Positions 50,751-61,964 of a DNA stretch of 64,000 bases are shown piece by piece. The stretch is from Panicum virgatum (lineage: Eukaryota > Streptophyta > Magnoliopsida > Poales > Poaceae). Under the pieces are notes generated by a model, which was given only the letters and a program-made list of their open reading frames with translations, was not told the DNA's origin and ran no database searches. The stretch spans positions 19,082,913 to 19,146,912 of the forward strand of contig NC_053147.1 in the NCBI RefSeq assembly GCF_016808335.1. The letters are read 5' to 3'. The stretch's first letter is position 1, and the number at the start of each line of letters is the position of its first letter. The position numbers and the translations under genes were made by a program.

Positions 50751-52652
50751 CCCTTTCTTTTTATCTCAATGAGTTTCAATTCTTAGAACGAAAACCAACC
50801 ACCGAGATCAAAAACTTGAGGACAAGAATTCTTTATCTAAAATAGCATATTAACACCACCACTAGCGGGTAGGGTGTTATCTTTAAGTTGTGGAAATAAA
50901 ATTTCCCATTCTTTAACTTTCTTTAAAACTTTCCTTAAAAACTATTGTCCTCCTCAATCTTTTTAAACCCAAATTTTCTTACTATTTCTATGAACTTTAG
51001 ATACCACCATCTCAAGGCTTTAAATGGGGTTTCTTCTTGTAGTATCTCATATATTCTTTCTTTCCATGACAAAACGTCAACTAGTGTCATGTAAATATTT
51101 CTTCTCTTTATGTGAAACTTTTGTCACAAGCCTTGCGTTATATCTTTCACCATTTCCCTCTAGAGTCACATTTCTCTTTGTAGGTCCATTACAACCTACT
51201 GTGGTGACTCTTTTAGGAATTATTTTTCTTTTCCATGGACTTAACCCATAGAATTCTCATGACTTCTTCAAATGAGGTGGAATCAACCTCCATTTCTTTT
51301 CTTTACTTTGTATAGGGTTGATGTTAATCCTTTTGCCAAATGGCAACAGAACATGATCCTTCTTTATATTATTCATTTTCTTTGACAGCTAACAACAGGT
51401 GTTGTATGCAACATCAGTAGGCATGAGAAACTTTTGTTCTTGAATCATCAAAGTGGGCATGCATTCCTGCTTCTCTTCAAGTCTTAGGTATCTACATACC
51501 ATGCTCCCCCAGATTTTACCATCTTTTGTAAATATGGCATATCAGTAAATCTCTTTATTTGGGTTCTATCTGTTAAAAAACTTTATATATGCTCTGTAAG
51601 CACCATCTTACTATCTTTGAGGGTCGTCCAGCATAAATACTGGAATTTAGCCATTTCTTTACATAGGGGTATTAGTATTGTGACCGTTGTACTCCCCCTG
51701 ACGGTCACATTCATTCTTTAATAGATCATCTCTTGCTTTCAATACACATTACAAGGGAGTATCTTTCTTGACTGTCTCATATTTCTCCCCCTCGAAATGT
51801 GGCTTGAACTTTTCTGCCACAATTTCGAAAACTGTTCACAACTTTTGTGAATGAGGAAACTTTAATTACTTACTTCATCCACATGATTACGTCATGCAGA
51901 GCAAAGTGATTCTTAATCCGTATGGGAGTACTATTTACTCATTTCACTTTAAGAACTCAACAGAGTCTTTTATTTCATATGACAGTTCTTTTTCCTCGTT
52001 TCACTTTAAGACCTTTTGCAAGTCATGCTCGCATATCACTCTTATCATGAGGTTCGTATGTAACTTTTCATTCTTCTTAAACTCATTAAGTGCTTAATCA
52101 CTGTGACACAATAGAAGTGCCGGATCAATTCTAGAATAGCAAAGCTACTCCAAACTTTTCTCCCAGTGTGGGATAAACCAGTACATGGGTCATCACAACT
52201 TTCTCCCACCATACAGGATTAGTATTATGCCAACTTTACCCCGTCATGCGGGTATTATTTCATACTTTTTCCAGACAAAAATGTCAGGATCGGTTCATAT
52301 CAAATTCAGAAATAAATCTGAATATTCCATGACACACATGCTTAATCCGACGTTGGTAAAAATAAACATGTATTGACTTATCACAACTTTGAATGAACTC
52401 AAAATGAATTCTTCTTGATAGAGAGTACATAAGAGACATTTCTCAAAATGAACTCTTATTGCTTTATCTAATCTTCTTGGATACATATCCTGAGTCCTTT
52501 TCCTGTCAAGCCGTTCTTTACAGACAATATATTCTCTTATGTAATGACCTTGTTTCTTTCTGAGTCACAAGTACCCAGTTCATTGTCTTTCGTCCTTCAA
52601 GGACAACATAGAACTCTTTGTCTCAAAAGTCAATAATCAATACTTTAAGTTC

Positions 52653-53371
52653 TATTCTATATCACCGTTGGGCAGAAATAGAATAATCTTTTACATTAAT
52701 TCTGTATCACCGTTGGGCAGAAAAGAATTAATGTATGGAAAACTCACTAAACTTTAAAACCATATATCTGGTCCTCAAAATTAAATTCTCCCGTTGGTTC
52801 GAATTTAATTAGAGAATAATCAACTTTATTGCAGCGCAAACTAGAAAATACATTTCTCTAGTTTGAGAACAGTTCATTAGCTATTCTCTGAAATGGTCAC
52901 TTTGATGCAACATTTACCAGAAACCTTAAACTTCAAGGTATGATTCATGAAAAAATTATAATAATGTTATCATCAACGTTGGTCAGAAAATAACAATATC
53001 ATAATTAACTTTAAACTTCTCTTCCATGAGAAATATCTTTGTGATTCCAGTAATGCTCAACTTCGAGACTTCAAATGGCAGAATAATGCCAAAACTCAAC
53101 TTTTATTTTAAACAGCGGAAGTTTTTCTGTCTTTTACCCACAGACAAATCATTTAAGACTTTTCGACTATTCTTCCAATTAAATCTTCTCGTTGGTTCCA
53201 ACTTAATTGAAAGATAGCATCATTGTAGCAGCGGAAAATCTTTTCTTTATAGTCACAATACTTTGTACTCTTTAATTGTACTTTGTACTCATTTTCTCTC
53301 TAAACAATTTAACTCTTTAACCATGCTCTTAAAATTTAATTGTCCCGTTGGTTCGAATTAAAGTAAAGAGC
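52653..53371 (-). repeat. Six hairpins with a shared CGTTGG loop
   Basis: Arms, plus strand: 52653-52660 with 52678-52685 (8 bp); 52692-52703 with 52724-52735 (12 bp); 52779-52788 with 52801-52810 (10 bp); 52965-52970 with 52990-52995 (6 bp); 53176-53182 with 53203-53209 (7 bp, extended outward by AAGATAG-type pairing); 53335-53341 with 53356-53362 (7 bp, plus GCTCTT with AAGAGC outside). Every loop contains CGTTGG (CCAACG on the element's sense strand), while arm sequences differ between copies. AGCGGAA words recur between them. Role unknown. Confidence 0.75.
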
Positions 53372-53853
53372 AACTATTTAAACTTTGCAGCGGAAACATG
53401 TAGAAAATTCTATTTTAAGAAGCAATACTGTGAACTTTTATCTCTAAACAATATACAGTTGGTGCAAAAATTGAATAGAGATCAAACTATAAAGTAATTC
53501 ATTCAAAATACTATGAAAATGCTTCTGAAAAAAAAATATTGAAAATCACCACTGTGGAGGCGGCCCAAAAGCAAAAACTGGCCCGCGGCCCGCTCGGCGC
53601 GCGCCTCCCCCGCGCCCAGGCCGCAGCGTGGGCCTGGGCCGGAAAATCGGCCCGCGCTCGGCTCACTCTTGGGCCGAATGTGGCCCGACCGGTGGCGACC
53701 GCTCCTGGCCGTCGGATCTGATCCGACGGCCGGCCGCTTCCCTCGCGGGATCAAAACCCGGCCAGCGCCCGCCCCCCCCGAAAACCCTAGAACATTTTCA
53801 CTCTCCCCTTTCTCTCTCCACGCAAAACAGCGGCGGCCACGGAGACGACGGCC

Positions 53854-54324
53854 ATGGCGACCGCGGAGGCGTGGCTGGCGCCGCCATCGACCCCCTCGCC
53901 GGCGCACGCGCTCCGCCCAAGCGGGAGCGCGCCGCCGTCGAGTGGCTTGGCGGCGGTGCCCCGAGCCCGCGCGCGCTCGTACCTCCGGCGTCCTGGATGG
54001 CGAGCGGCGGAGCCCCTCTGGGCCGCGCCCCGGTGAGCGGCGGCGCAGGACTTTTCCGCGCGGCGGTGGCCGGCGGTGTTGGCGGCGGACGGTGAGTACC
54101 CGCCGCCCTTTGCTCTAGGGTTAGGGTTTGTCGTCGTTTTCGATCCAAGATCGATGTATTCATTCTTTCTCTTTGATTCTATCCCCTTCTTTCTCAGCGC
54201 CAAACCGTGCGGAGCAGCGGTGGCGGTGGCCGCCCGTGGCAGCCAGTGGAAAGGCGTCTGCGTCGCCGCTGTGTCTCTCGCCGGGGCGCGAGCCCTCGCG
54301 GAGGCAGTGGCCGGCGACATCCAG
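53854..54324 (+). pseudogene. Possible captured host exons, antisense within the retrotransposon
   Basis: GC-rich DNA between the primer binding site and the decayed pol reads like a host gene on the plus strand. AAAACCCTAGAACA and CTCTCCCCTTTCTCTCTCC resemble a plant 5' UTR, then ATGs at 53854 and 53994. A GT donor (GCGGACG|GTGAGT) follows at 54092, an acceptor TTTCTTTCTCAG at 54197, a 127-bp exon 54198-54324 and another donor (CCAG|GTGAGC). The frame from the ATG at 53994 crosses the first junction open. Residues are Ala/Gly-rich and no family is recognised. LTR elements that carry gene pieces are known. The alternative is element leader sequence with chance splice-like words. Confidence 0.5.
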
Positions 54325-54554
54325 GTGAGCGCCACCACCTTTCTTTTGTTCTCTGTGGTTAGGATTTGGCGATTTCTTTGTGCTTTTCAATTCTCTCTGT
54401 TCTTTGAGTTCATTCGAAATCGTTTCCTTTTAACTTTCCCGATCCGAGATCAGTGGTCTTTTCTTTGATGTGTTCCTCGATCCAAAATCAAGGTCTTTCT
54501 GTTTCTTTCGATCCGAGTCCGGATCTTTCCCAATCCCAATCTACAATCTAGATT

Positions 54555-54567
54555 GGCTCTGATGCCA
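54555..54567 (-). other. Primer binding site (initiator tRNA-Met type)
   Basis: The minus strand reads TGGCATCAGAGCC, one base from the 5' LTR; the usual plant sequence is TGGTATCAGAGC, so there is one mismatch. Confidence 0.85.
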
Positions 54568-54568
54568 T

Positions 54569-54990
54569 TGATAGGATATCAGGATCGACTAGGATGTAGA
54601 TCGAACTGGAGAAACTCACTTTTGTGGGTGAAACCCCTCTTTGCCACGATCCGTGGCGCCGCCGTAGAGGTTGACGAGATGGCGCCGGAGTTGGAGAAGA
54701 GGTCGTGGACGGCGACGTCCTTGTGCAGAGGCACCGGCGTCGTGGTGCAGTGGTGGCAGCAGTGGAGCATCCCGTCGCTGGCAACGCTCCCTTGATCGGT
54801 TAGGGTTTCTCAGTGAGGTGTGGCGGCTCCAGTGAACCTCGTGTCTTGAGCCTTGGCCCCCACCTACTATTTATTGCGTTGTGCGACGGGGCCCACCAGC
54901 CTCGTCTTGGGCTGGGCCCCCGATCAGGGCGTGAGGTCAAGGGACCAGTTGGCCCAACGGCCAACTGGTGGAGATCAATTCCATCATTCA
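54569..54990 (-). repeat. 5' LTR of the Copia-type element
   Basis: On the minus strand it starts TGAATGATGG and ends CCTATCA. A TATA-like ATAAATAG lies inside on that strand. It is followed at once by the second GCCCA copy. Confidence 0.93.
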
Positions 54991-55730
54991 GCCCAGCCCC
55001 GGCTGGTCGTCGAACCGGAGGGTCACGGAGAGCCTGCTCGCGTTGGCATCGTACCTGACCCACGCCGACATGGCCCCGTTGAAGCACCCGTCCGGCAGCG
55101 CCGCGTACGCCACCGACGAGATGTTGTTGACGTCCACCCCGACGTGGCACCAGGTGTTCTTGGGGTCCCACTCGTTCCTGAACGCGTCGAACTCCACGGC
55201 GACGGTCGCCGCCGGCGAGTCGGTGTTGTCCGGGTTGAAGGGGCTGCTGACGAGCCCGAGGAGGCCGCCGCCGGAATCCGGCGGGAGGTCCGGGGGGTAC
55301 GTCCCGACGAAGAACGCCATGCCGTCGCCCTGCGTGCAGCAAGCACAGCACGTCAGGTGTGTGGGCTCCTAACAGAAGCTCCAGAAATTCTTTGGATCGG
55401 ATGAGTTGCCTGAGCGCTGCGGTCGAGCGACTTTATGACGAAGGTGAAGTTGGAGGTGAAGCTGGCAACCTTGCCGGTGTCGTCCCAGAGCTGCACCGGG
55501 CGCCCGTACGCCAGCCGCCCCGTGCTCCAGTTCCTGTTCTTCGTCAGGTCAACCCGATCGCCGGCGGCTGTGGCGTTGGACATGTACTTGAGGTCGGGGC
55601 TGGTGAGGGCGCCAGGAGTGGAGAAGTTGTAGCTGAAGCTAAGCGAGGTGGCATGGGAGAGGGTAGCAACACATAGCAGGTAGGCGAGGCTGAGGAGAAA
55701 GGTCTTTGGTACCTTCTTGATCAAGGCCAT

Positions 55731-56868
55731 GGCGGCTCAAGCTTTCTGGGGAAGCGCATTATCAGGAACGTGGACAGTCAATATTTATCAAAGCTTTGCT
55801 AGCTAGCTAGCTCTGGATGCAACAGGGGTCGTCGTCGATCGTCGTTTCGCCGATTTTTGTCTTCGGTTCTGCTGCTGAGTGCACGTACATGCAACGAAAT
55901 TTTTGTTTACTCGCTAAATGAGCATGTCCACATCATCAAGTTGCTGTCCTGGAATTTTATTTTTGGCCTTTTTAAGGAAGCTCGGCGGTGGGGTGGGTAG
56001 GGGGGTCCCACGTGAAAGTTGACGGCACTTCTGGAAACCTAAATTTTCATGTGAAAGTTAGAAAAAATAATTCTGTCAACCTACCGAAATCTCGTCAAGG
56101 ATAAAATGACAAAGAAAATAAAATTGCCTCCTGTCATGTGCCGACAGAATTATTTTTTTCTGATGGGATTTTTCTAATGGGCAACTCACAGGAAAATTAA
56201 GACATGTCAGTAGACCCTGCTGGACAGTGTTATAAGTGTTATAAACATATCCCTGACGAAAGAGTACTAAAAGAAAATTTGACGAACCTATCGGCAGGAA
56301 AGTTGAGTTATTTCCTGTCGGACAGAACCGACAGATTTTTCTAGATACTAGCATGCCAGGCACTAATATAGCATTTTGCAGTAAGAGTATTGTAAATAAA
56401 TATTCAGGCTTAAAGATAACATTTATATAGTTCATCACAATTTCACATCACTAGCATCCAGCAAAGCTAGAATTCAACCAAAAACATTGGCAACTAGATA
56501 CAGTCACTACATAGAATAGACAAGTTCATGATCATTCTAAATAAGTTACCATTGTTCAGCTATATACTGTTCAGAAGACAACAATCATCTGTGTTTAAAA
56601 GAGACAAGTCAGTTGGCACATATTTGCTGCTAATTGATAATTGCACTAGCAGCTATACCTACCATATGTCATGTTCAATATAGAAGTATCGAAACTCATC
56701 GTCGATTGATCCACCATTATTGTTGCCAATATTTTCTCCATCACCATCATTTTCCTAATCTCTATCCTCGCCATCCCAGCCCTGTCCAGTATTTTTTTGT
56801 CGCTCGAGGGTGCCCCTGGATTACCGGTTGATTTTGATAAATAAAGAGGCACTTTTTTTTTGCAAAAA
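55731..56868. other. Upstream region of the receptor kinase, with transposon debris
   Basis: The first ~250 bp would be promoter. From about 56030 to 56350, CCGACAGA, CTGTCGG and CCTACCGA words repeat in both orientations, as in CACTA subterminal regions. Near 56640-56720 the minus strand reads GGSIDDEFRYFYIEHD, like a plant transposase tail. No element ends were found. Confidence 0.4.
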
Positions 56869-59538
56869 CTAGTAAGATGGCCCGTGCTAATAGCGCGGTA
56901 GCTAGTATTTTATTTATTTTTTAGATCCTTTTAACTTAATAGAATAGATGTATTTGGTATTTTATTTACCGTACCTCTCATTCGCTCTCGTTGAATACTA
57001 CCTGCAGCTTTTTATGTATAGAATATTCAGTTGAGAATTCAACCCCATAAACCTATGACAACGTGATGATGATGGACGCTTTTCTGATATCTACTCCGTA
57101 GATTCTCTGTAAAGTTTTGGATTCACAAAGCTAGCGGGCATCATGGTGGGTGGTGTGATGGCCGATCACATATTCCTGCAAGAGCTCGCCATCATGCTCT
57201 TACGCAGATTCAGCCTGACTGACTATGGTTTGACGTCTTAGCTTGGCTTAGTGCACCGGAGAGGTTCAAAATAGAAATTTTTTGAGACATTGAGCTAATA
57301 TAATTGCTGTTGATAGGCCCTGTAAGTGTTTTATAGTAAATGACATGTATTGTTATCCGATGTAGCTTTTTTTTCAACTCAATTTCCACTGCTGATCTGA
57401 TCCCGTGTGGTTGTCAGTCGTCAGACGCGAGTTACACTCCACTTCATGTATCAGTATCATCACCGACATCATTGATGAGAATTCTTGAAACCAATGTCCG
57501 TAGAATCTGCTCTTAGCATTTTTTTTAATTGTGGCAGTACATATGTTTACAATTTTGATTAATTATTATTTGTCTCCTTTAAATGATATTTAGATTAGAT
57601 GGACACTTTTTTCCTTATCATATTGGGTACGAACCAATTTTTCCTTACAATATTTGATATGTACAAAATGTTTAGCTATTTATTAACCATATTTAATATA
57701 CTATTTGAATTATTTTTACGACCTAAGCATTAATAGCTTCTGCGCCATTCAATTTTGTATCTAGGAGCAAAATAACACGCACCAGCACTCTCCCTGACCA
57801 TGTGTAGTCTTTTCTGAAACCGAGTTTCTAGACCTTGGATGTAAGTACCATCCCTTGAAAAAAATGCTCTTACACAGATTCAGCCTGCTGACTATAGTTT
57901 GCCCTCTTAGCTTGGCTTAATGCACAGGAGTGGTTCAAAATAGGAATCATCCGAGACATTGAGCTAATATAATTGTTGTTGGTAGGCCCTGTGAGTGTTT
58001 TATTGTAAGTGACATGTATTGTTATCCGACATAGTTTTTTTTCCTACTACATTTTCATTGTTGATCTGCCGTGTGGCTGTCAGTAGTCGTCAGACGTGAG
58101 TTGCACTCTACTTCATGTATTAGTATCATCACCGACATCATCGTTGAGAATTCTTGAAACCAGTGTCCGTAAAATCTGCTCTTAGCGTTCTTTTTGTTTG
58201 TGGCAGTACGTATGTTTACAATATTGATCAATTATGATTTGTCTCATTTAATTGATATTTAGATTAGATTGACGCTTTTTTTGCCTTATCATATTGTATA
58301 CGAACCAATTTTTTCTTACAATATTTGATATGTACAAAATGTTTATTGCCTTAAAACCGAGGACTGCATTTTTTATAAAAGAAATCTATTTCCTCTACAT
58401 ATTTCTTTTGTCCATCGATACAATTTAAATCCATAGATATCGATAGTGCACAATTTTTCTCTTTCTTCTCTGATTGTTGTTAGTGATTTTGGTCAGTTAT
58501 TTGCTATGGGCTCTCTATTATTTAACTATTTGTTTTCCCACGTAGAAATCAGCTATCAATTTCCTTATTTTTAATTTTTAATTTACATATATAGTAGTAG
58601 TAGTTAGTATGGACTCTTGATGTTATTCTATACTGTTATTTGCTATGGGTTCTCTATTATTTAACTATTTGCTTTCCCACATAGAAATCAGCTATCAATT
58701 TTCTTATTTTTAATTTTTAATTTATATATATAGTAGTAGTAGTTGGTATGGACTCTTGATGTTATTCTAGACCGTTAGATCTTCATAAAATCCGACGGTG
58801 CAAATTTTTTTCTTTTTTAGATTAATGTGGGAATTTGTTGACCCTCTCAGCGAACGTGGCAGTACATATGTTTACAATCTTGATGAATTATTATTTGTCT
58901 TCTTCAATTGATATTTTAGATTAGATTGACACTTTTTTTGCCTTATCATATTGGATACGAACCAATCTTTTCTTACAATATTTGATATGTACAAAATGTT
59001 TATTGCCTTAAAATCGAGGACTACATTTTTTATAAAAGAAATCTATTTTCTCTGCATATTTCTTTTGTCCATCGATACAATTTAAATCCATAGATATCGA
59101 TAGTGTACAATTTTTCTCTTTCTTCTCCGATTGTTGTTAGTGATTATGTCAGTTATTTGCTATGGGCTCTCTATTATTTAACTATTTGCTTTCCCATGTA
59201 GAAAGCAGCTATCAATTTCTTTATTTTTAATTTTTAATTTACATATAATGGACTCTTGATGTTATTCTAGACTGTTATTTGCTATGGGCTCTCTATTATT
59301 TAACTATTTGCTTTCCCACGTAGAAATCAGCTATCAATTTTCTTATTTTTAATTTTTAATTTATATATATAGTAGTAGTTGTTATGGACTCTTGGTGTTA
59401 TTCTAGACCGTTAGATCTTCATAAAATCTGACGGTATAAATTTTTCTCTTTTTTAGATTAATGTGAGAATTTGTAGACTCTCTCGGCGAACGTGGTGATT
59501 TCTTTTAATTTTTTTAACACTCTTATTAATATAATAGA
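56869..59538 (-). mobile_element. Non-autonomous Helitron, 2670 bp
   Basis: Minus orientation: starts TCTATTATATTAATAAG at 59538, preceded by A, and ends CTTACTAG at 56869, followed by T. A GC-rich imperfect hairpin (CCGCGC TATTA GCACGG) lies ~10 bases before the end. No Rep/helicase sequence is present. Both ends match the 16.9-kb Helitron, so that element's relatives could have moved it. The interior consists largely of internal repeats. Confidence 0.88.
57184..59495 (-). repeat. Internal ~640-670-bp repeats of the small Helitron
   Basis: GTGGCAGTAC(A/G)TATGTTTAC starts at 57531, 58200 and 58856 (spacings 669 and 656). TGTACAAAATGTTTATTGCC occurs near 58334 and 58987. A 5'-terminal block (ATGGACTCTTG...GCGAACGTGG) occurs at 58748-58859 and, 636 bp on, at 59384-59495. 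A shorter unit with GCTATGGG(C/T)TCTCTATTATT appears four times between 58500 and 59320. Confidence 0.88.
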
Positions 59539-60546
59539 TTCACATGCTTGCGTGGTGGCTTATGCTAGAGGAGCGCTGCTAGGCTGTTCGTCTCCAGAGG
59601 TTTAAAGTTTAAACTTTGGTCCTATCACATCAAAAAGAAATTGTTATTTAGAGTATTAAACAAGTATAATTATAAAATACATGGCCAGCGGATGTTTGTT
59701 TTAAATTTGTCTCATTAATACATTGCCAACTGTAAAAAAATATAAATAAATTTTATTTAATACTTTCAAATACCAATATTCCCTTTAATCTGAGCTGGGG
59801 TGAGGTTCGCAGCGTCCGACGCGACGCGACTGGGGCCGTGCCTGAGTCAAGGTCAACCTTCCGATGGAGCAGCGCCAGAGGCGCAGAACAGGGCACACAG
59901 GGCCTATCGAATCGAAGCCGGTTCGCCGGATCGGGACTTGATGGTGGCGATCTCGTGGTCGTGGTGCGCCTTCCACCGGCCTGCCTCGACCTTTATGGAC
60001 GGCCGGTCAGGGATCCCGTAGCTTCTTTTATCGTATCGTATCGCGCACGTTCAATTCCCCCGGTCCTTTTTTCATGCATCCTGCGCCCTGCCGATGCTCT
60101 CTCTCTATTTTTTCTTCTTCTTGTCGCCAAAGAAAAGCCGAATCTTTCTGCGGCCGGGTCCACGCGCGCGCACACAGCAGTTGGCGCGCCGGCAGCAGTG
60201 GAGGAGCAACGTGCGACAGTACTGTGGCTGTGTAGCTTCTCTCGATCTCTTCGTGTACATGGCGTCGTGGCTTAACTGCTTCCGCTGCCACGCCATGAAT
60301 CCCGAGCGAGTCGAGTGAGATCCCCACGGTCCCCGGCGGAACGGTGACTCGGGGGGAACGGGCATGGCATCGTGGCCGTGGGGGCACGGATCAGATCCGC
60401 TGGCCCGCCTCCATGACTCTCGCTGCGACCTGTACGCCCGCGAGCTCCCTTCCGGAGCGCCGGAGCGGCACGCGCGCATACGGTAGGGTAGACGCCGGCC
60501 TATACAGTGTGCTGCTGAGTACTGCTAGTAACCACCGGCAGAGTAC
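59539..60546. other. Intergenic, no gene recognised
   Basis: 59600-59790 resembles a degenerate MITE of the type at 25676 (ATTAAACAAGTATAATTATAAAATAC inside). 59800-60540 is GC-moderate with open frames on both strands and no motif. Confidence 0.4.
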
Positions 60547-60742
60547 ATGGGCGTGTTTAGTTCGCGAATTTTTTGAGGTTGGCTACTGTAGTACTTTCGT
60601 TTTTATTTAGTAATTAGTATCTAATTATAAACTAATTAGACTCAAAAAATTCATCTCATCATTTACAACTAAACTGTATAATTAATTATTTTTAAAAAAT
60701 ACATTTACGACTCTATACATATGTCAAAAATTCGATGGGCGT
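60547..60742. mobile_element. Partial MITE, 'GTTTAGTTC' family
   Basis: Starts GGGCGTGTTTAGTTCGCG, with GGCTACTGTAGTACTTTCGT and GACTCAAAAAATTCATCTCATC inside, and stops at CAAAAATTCGATGGG. The usual far end is missing, so it is truncated. Confidence 0.65.
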
Positions 60743-61964
60743 GTACCCATTGCCACCGGCACTCCGGCAGGGCTGTACCGCTACACGCCGGCAGCCGGTG
60801 GCCGACGTGCCTGCCAGCGGACCCCGCCTACAGCGCCCCAGATCCTCTGCTCGCCGAAGCCTGGGCTCTCTCGGCGGTCCCTCCCTCGCCGGATCGCGAG
60901 TACGGCGAGCCCACGCTGCGGCCGCAGTCTGACACCTTATTCCTCGTCGGGATGACATCATCCACCGTCCGGCCGCCTCGGCAGCCGTGCCATGATATAT
61001 AATATCCGGCGAGGCCGTACCCTCTTGGTATTTCAAAAGCTCCTTTCTATTCTACGGCGCCGCACGCGCCCTGCCCCTGCGTCAGTGCGTCACACGCGTT
61101 CGTCCGCGGCGAGGGACGACGAGGAGGGACCACGTGCCCGAGGTGGTTACAAGTCGACTATGCATAAAAAAGGATGCGGGGGTCATCCTGTCCGTTTGGG
61201 TTACGGACACGGCGGGACCGTTTGGGCTTTTGGCCACGGATTGGGTACAAGAGCATCCTTTGCTCCCCCCTGCTGAAGATTTTCTAGAAGCTGGAGCAGT
61301 TAAAATGGCCAGGAACCATGCTAGCGACGTGATTTCGAATTCGTTGGTACACATTGCACCTGTTTTCAAATTCGTTGGTGCAGTAGGCAAGAGACCATAC
61401 CGCGCTTCACAACAGCTACTGGGAGTAGTAAACGATAAGTCAACAACTGGCCATTAAACTTCCCGTTCGAGGGTCCCGTCGCCCGTCGGGCGTCGGCGAT
61501 GCTACCACTACCACAATGGAGGACGGAAGTCATGAGCCATCGTTCTCGCATTGGCCAGTGGGTTCGGCAGTAGGCTTTCCCAACAATGCTCAGGCACTCC
61601 ACGGCATTTATGGACGCGCAGTACCGCGACGGGTTCCGTCTGCTACTCTGCTAGTCTACCACGTATACTCCTACGTCCGGACTGCACCTGCATCACCACC
61701 CCTAGGCCCTAGCTTCTCACTCAGCAGCATGCCAGCATGGTCCAGCCCGGTATCTGCAACTGCAATCGAACCGAGCCCTCAGCCCTATATAGCGCGCTCC
61801 CCGCCGGCCGCTGCCGCACCCGTCGACGGCGAGTCACCACTCACCAGATCGGGCCGCTCGCCCATTTACTTGGCCGCATCGGCGACTACCCACTACCCAG
61901 TACCAGCGCGCCGTGCTGCTGGTACAGCGAACTCCCAGCTAACAGAGCGAGCGTCACCACCACT
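60743..61964. other. Intergenic with a promoter-like segment
   Basis: GC-moderate, without a recognised gene. CCCTATATAGCGCG (TATA core at 61786-61792) in GC-rich sequence is followed by ~170 bp of leader-like DNA up to the terminal repeat at 61965. It may be the promoter of a gene now cut off by that element. Confidence 0.4.

Larger units (their letters stand above)
49384..54990 (-). mobile_element. Copia-type LTR retrotransposon inserted in the lectin exon
   Basis: Two 422-bp LTRs at 49384-49805 and 54569-54990 differ at about 3 positions. The 5-bp duplication GCCCA flanks it at 49379-49383 and 54991-54995; deleting the element and one copy restores the lectin frame (DDQPGL|GIYNV). Orientation is minus: the primer binding site TGGCATCAGAGCC (initiator tRNA-Met type) lies at 54567-54555, one base inside the right-hand 5' LTR, and a polypurine tract AAGGGGG lies at 49812-49806 beside the 3' LTR. 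Internal pol is decayed while the LTRs are young, so it was probably mobilised by another copy's proteins. Confidence 0.95.
47373..55730 (-). pseudogene. L-type lectin receptor-like kinase, disrupted by a retrotransposon and an 8-bp insertion
   Basis: L-type LecRKs are plasma-membrane receptors with an extracellular legume-lectin domain and a Ser/Thr kinase. Exon 1 (55730-55410) has a signal peptide (LLSLAYLLCVATLSHA) and the start of the lectin fold. Exon 2 (55329-54991, then 49378-49216) has GDGMAFFVGTYPP and the metal-site region VAVEFDAFRNEWDP. Exon 3 (48811-48272) has the membrane span (IGLIAGLASAGIVVLLIIA), GEGGFGSVYRG and VAIKRV. Exon 4 (48072-47373) has VVHRDIKPSNVM, DFGLARL and GTRGYIDPE. 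The first two introns have GC donors (CAG|GCAACT and CCG|GCAAGT); the third is GT-AG. Two lesions break it: the 5607-bp element at 49384-54990 and an 8-bp insertion at 48370-48385. Without them the exons sum to 2055 nt (684 aa). All kinase signature residues are otherwise kept, so loss is recent. Confidence 0.93.

Noticed and set aside
53787..54338. 183-codon minus-strand ORF in the Copia-type element, as gag
   Set aside because: It is Ala/Arg-rich with no capsid or zinc-knuckle motif; splice-like signals on the plus strand explain the region better.
59596..59790. Complete MITE
   Set aside because: Only interior similarity to the 25676 element was seen; no ends could be defined.
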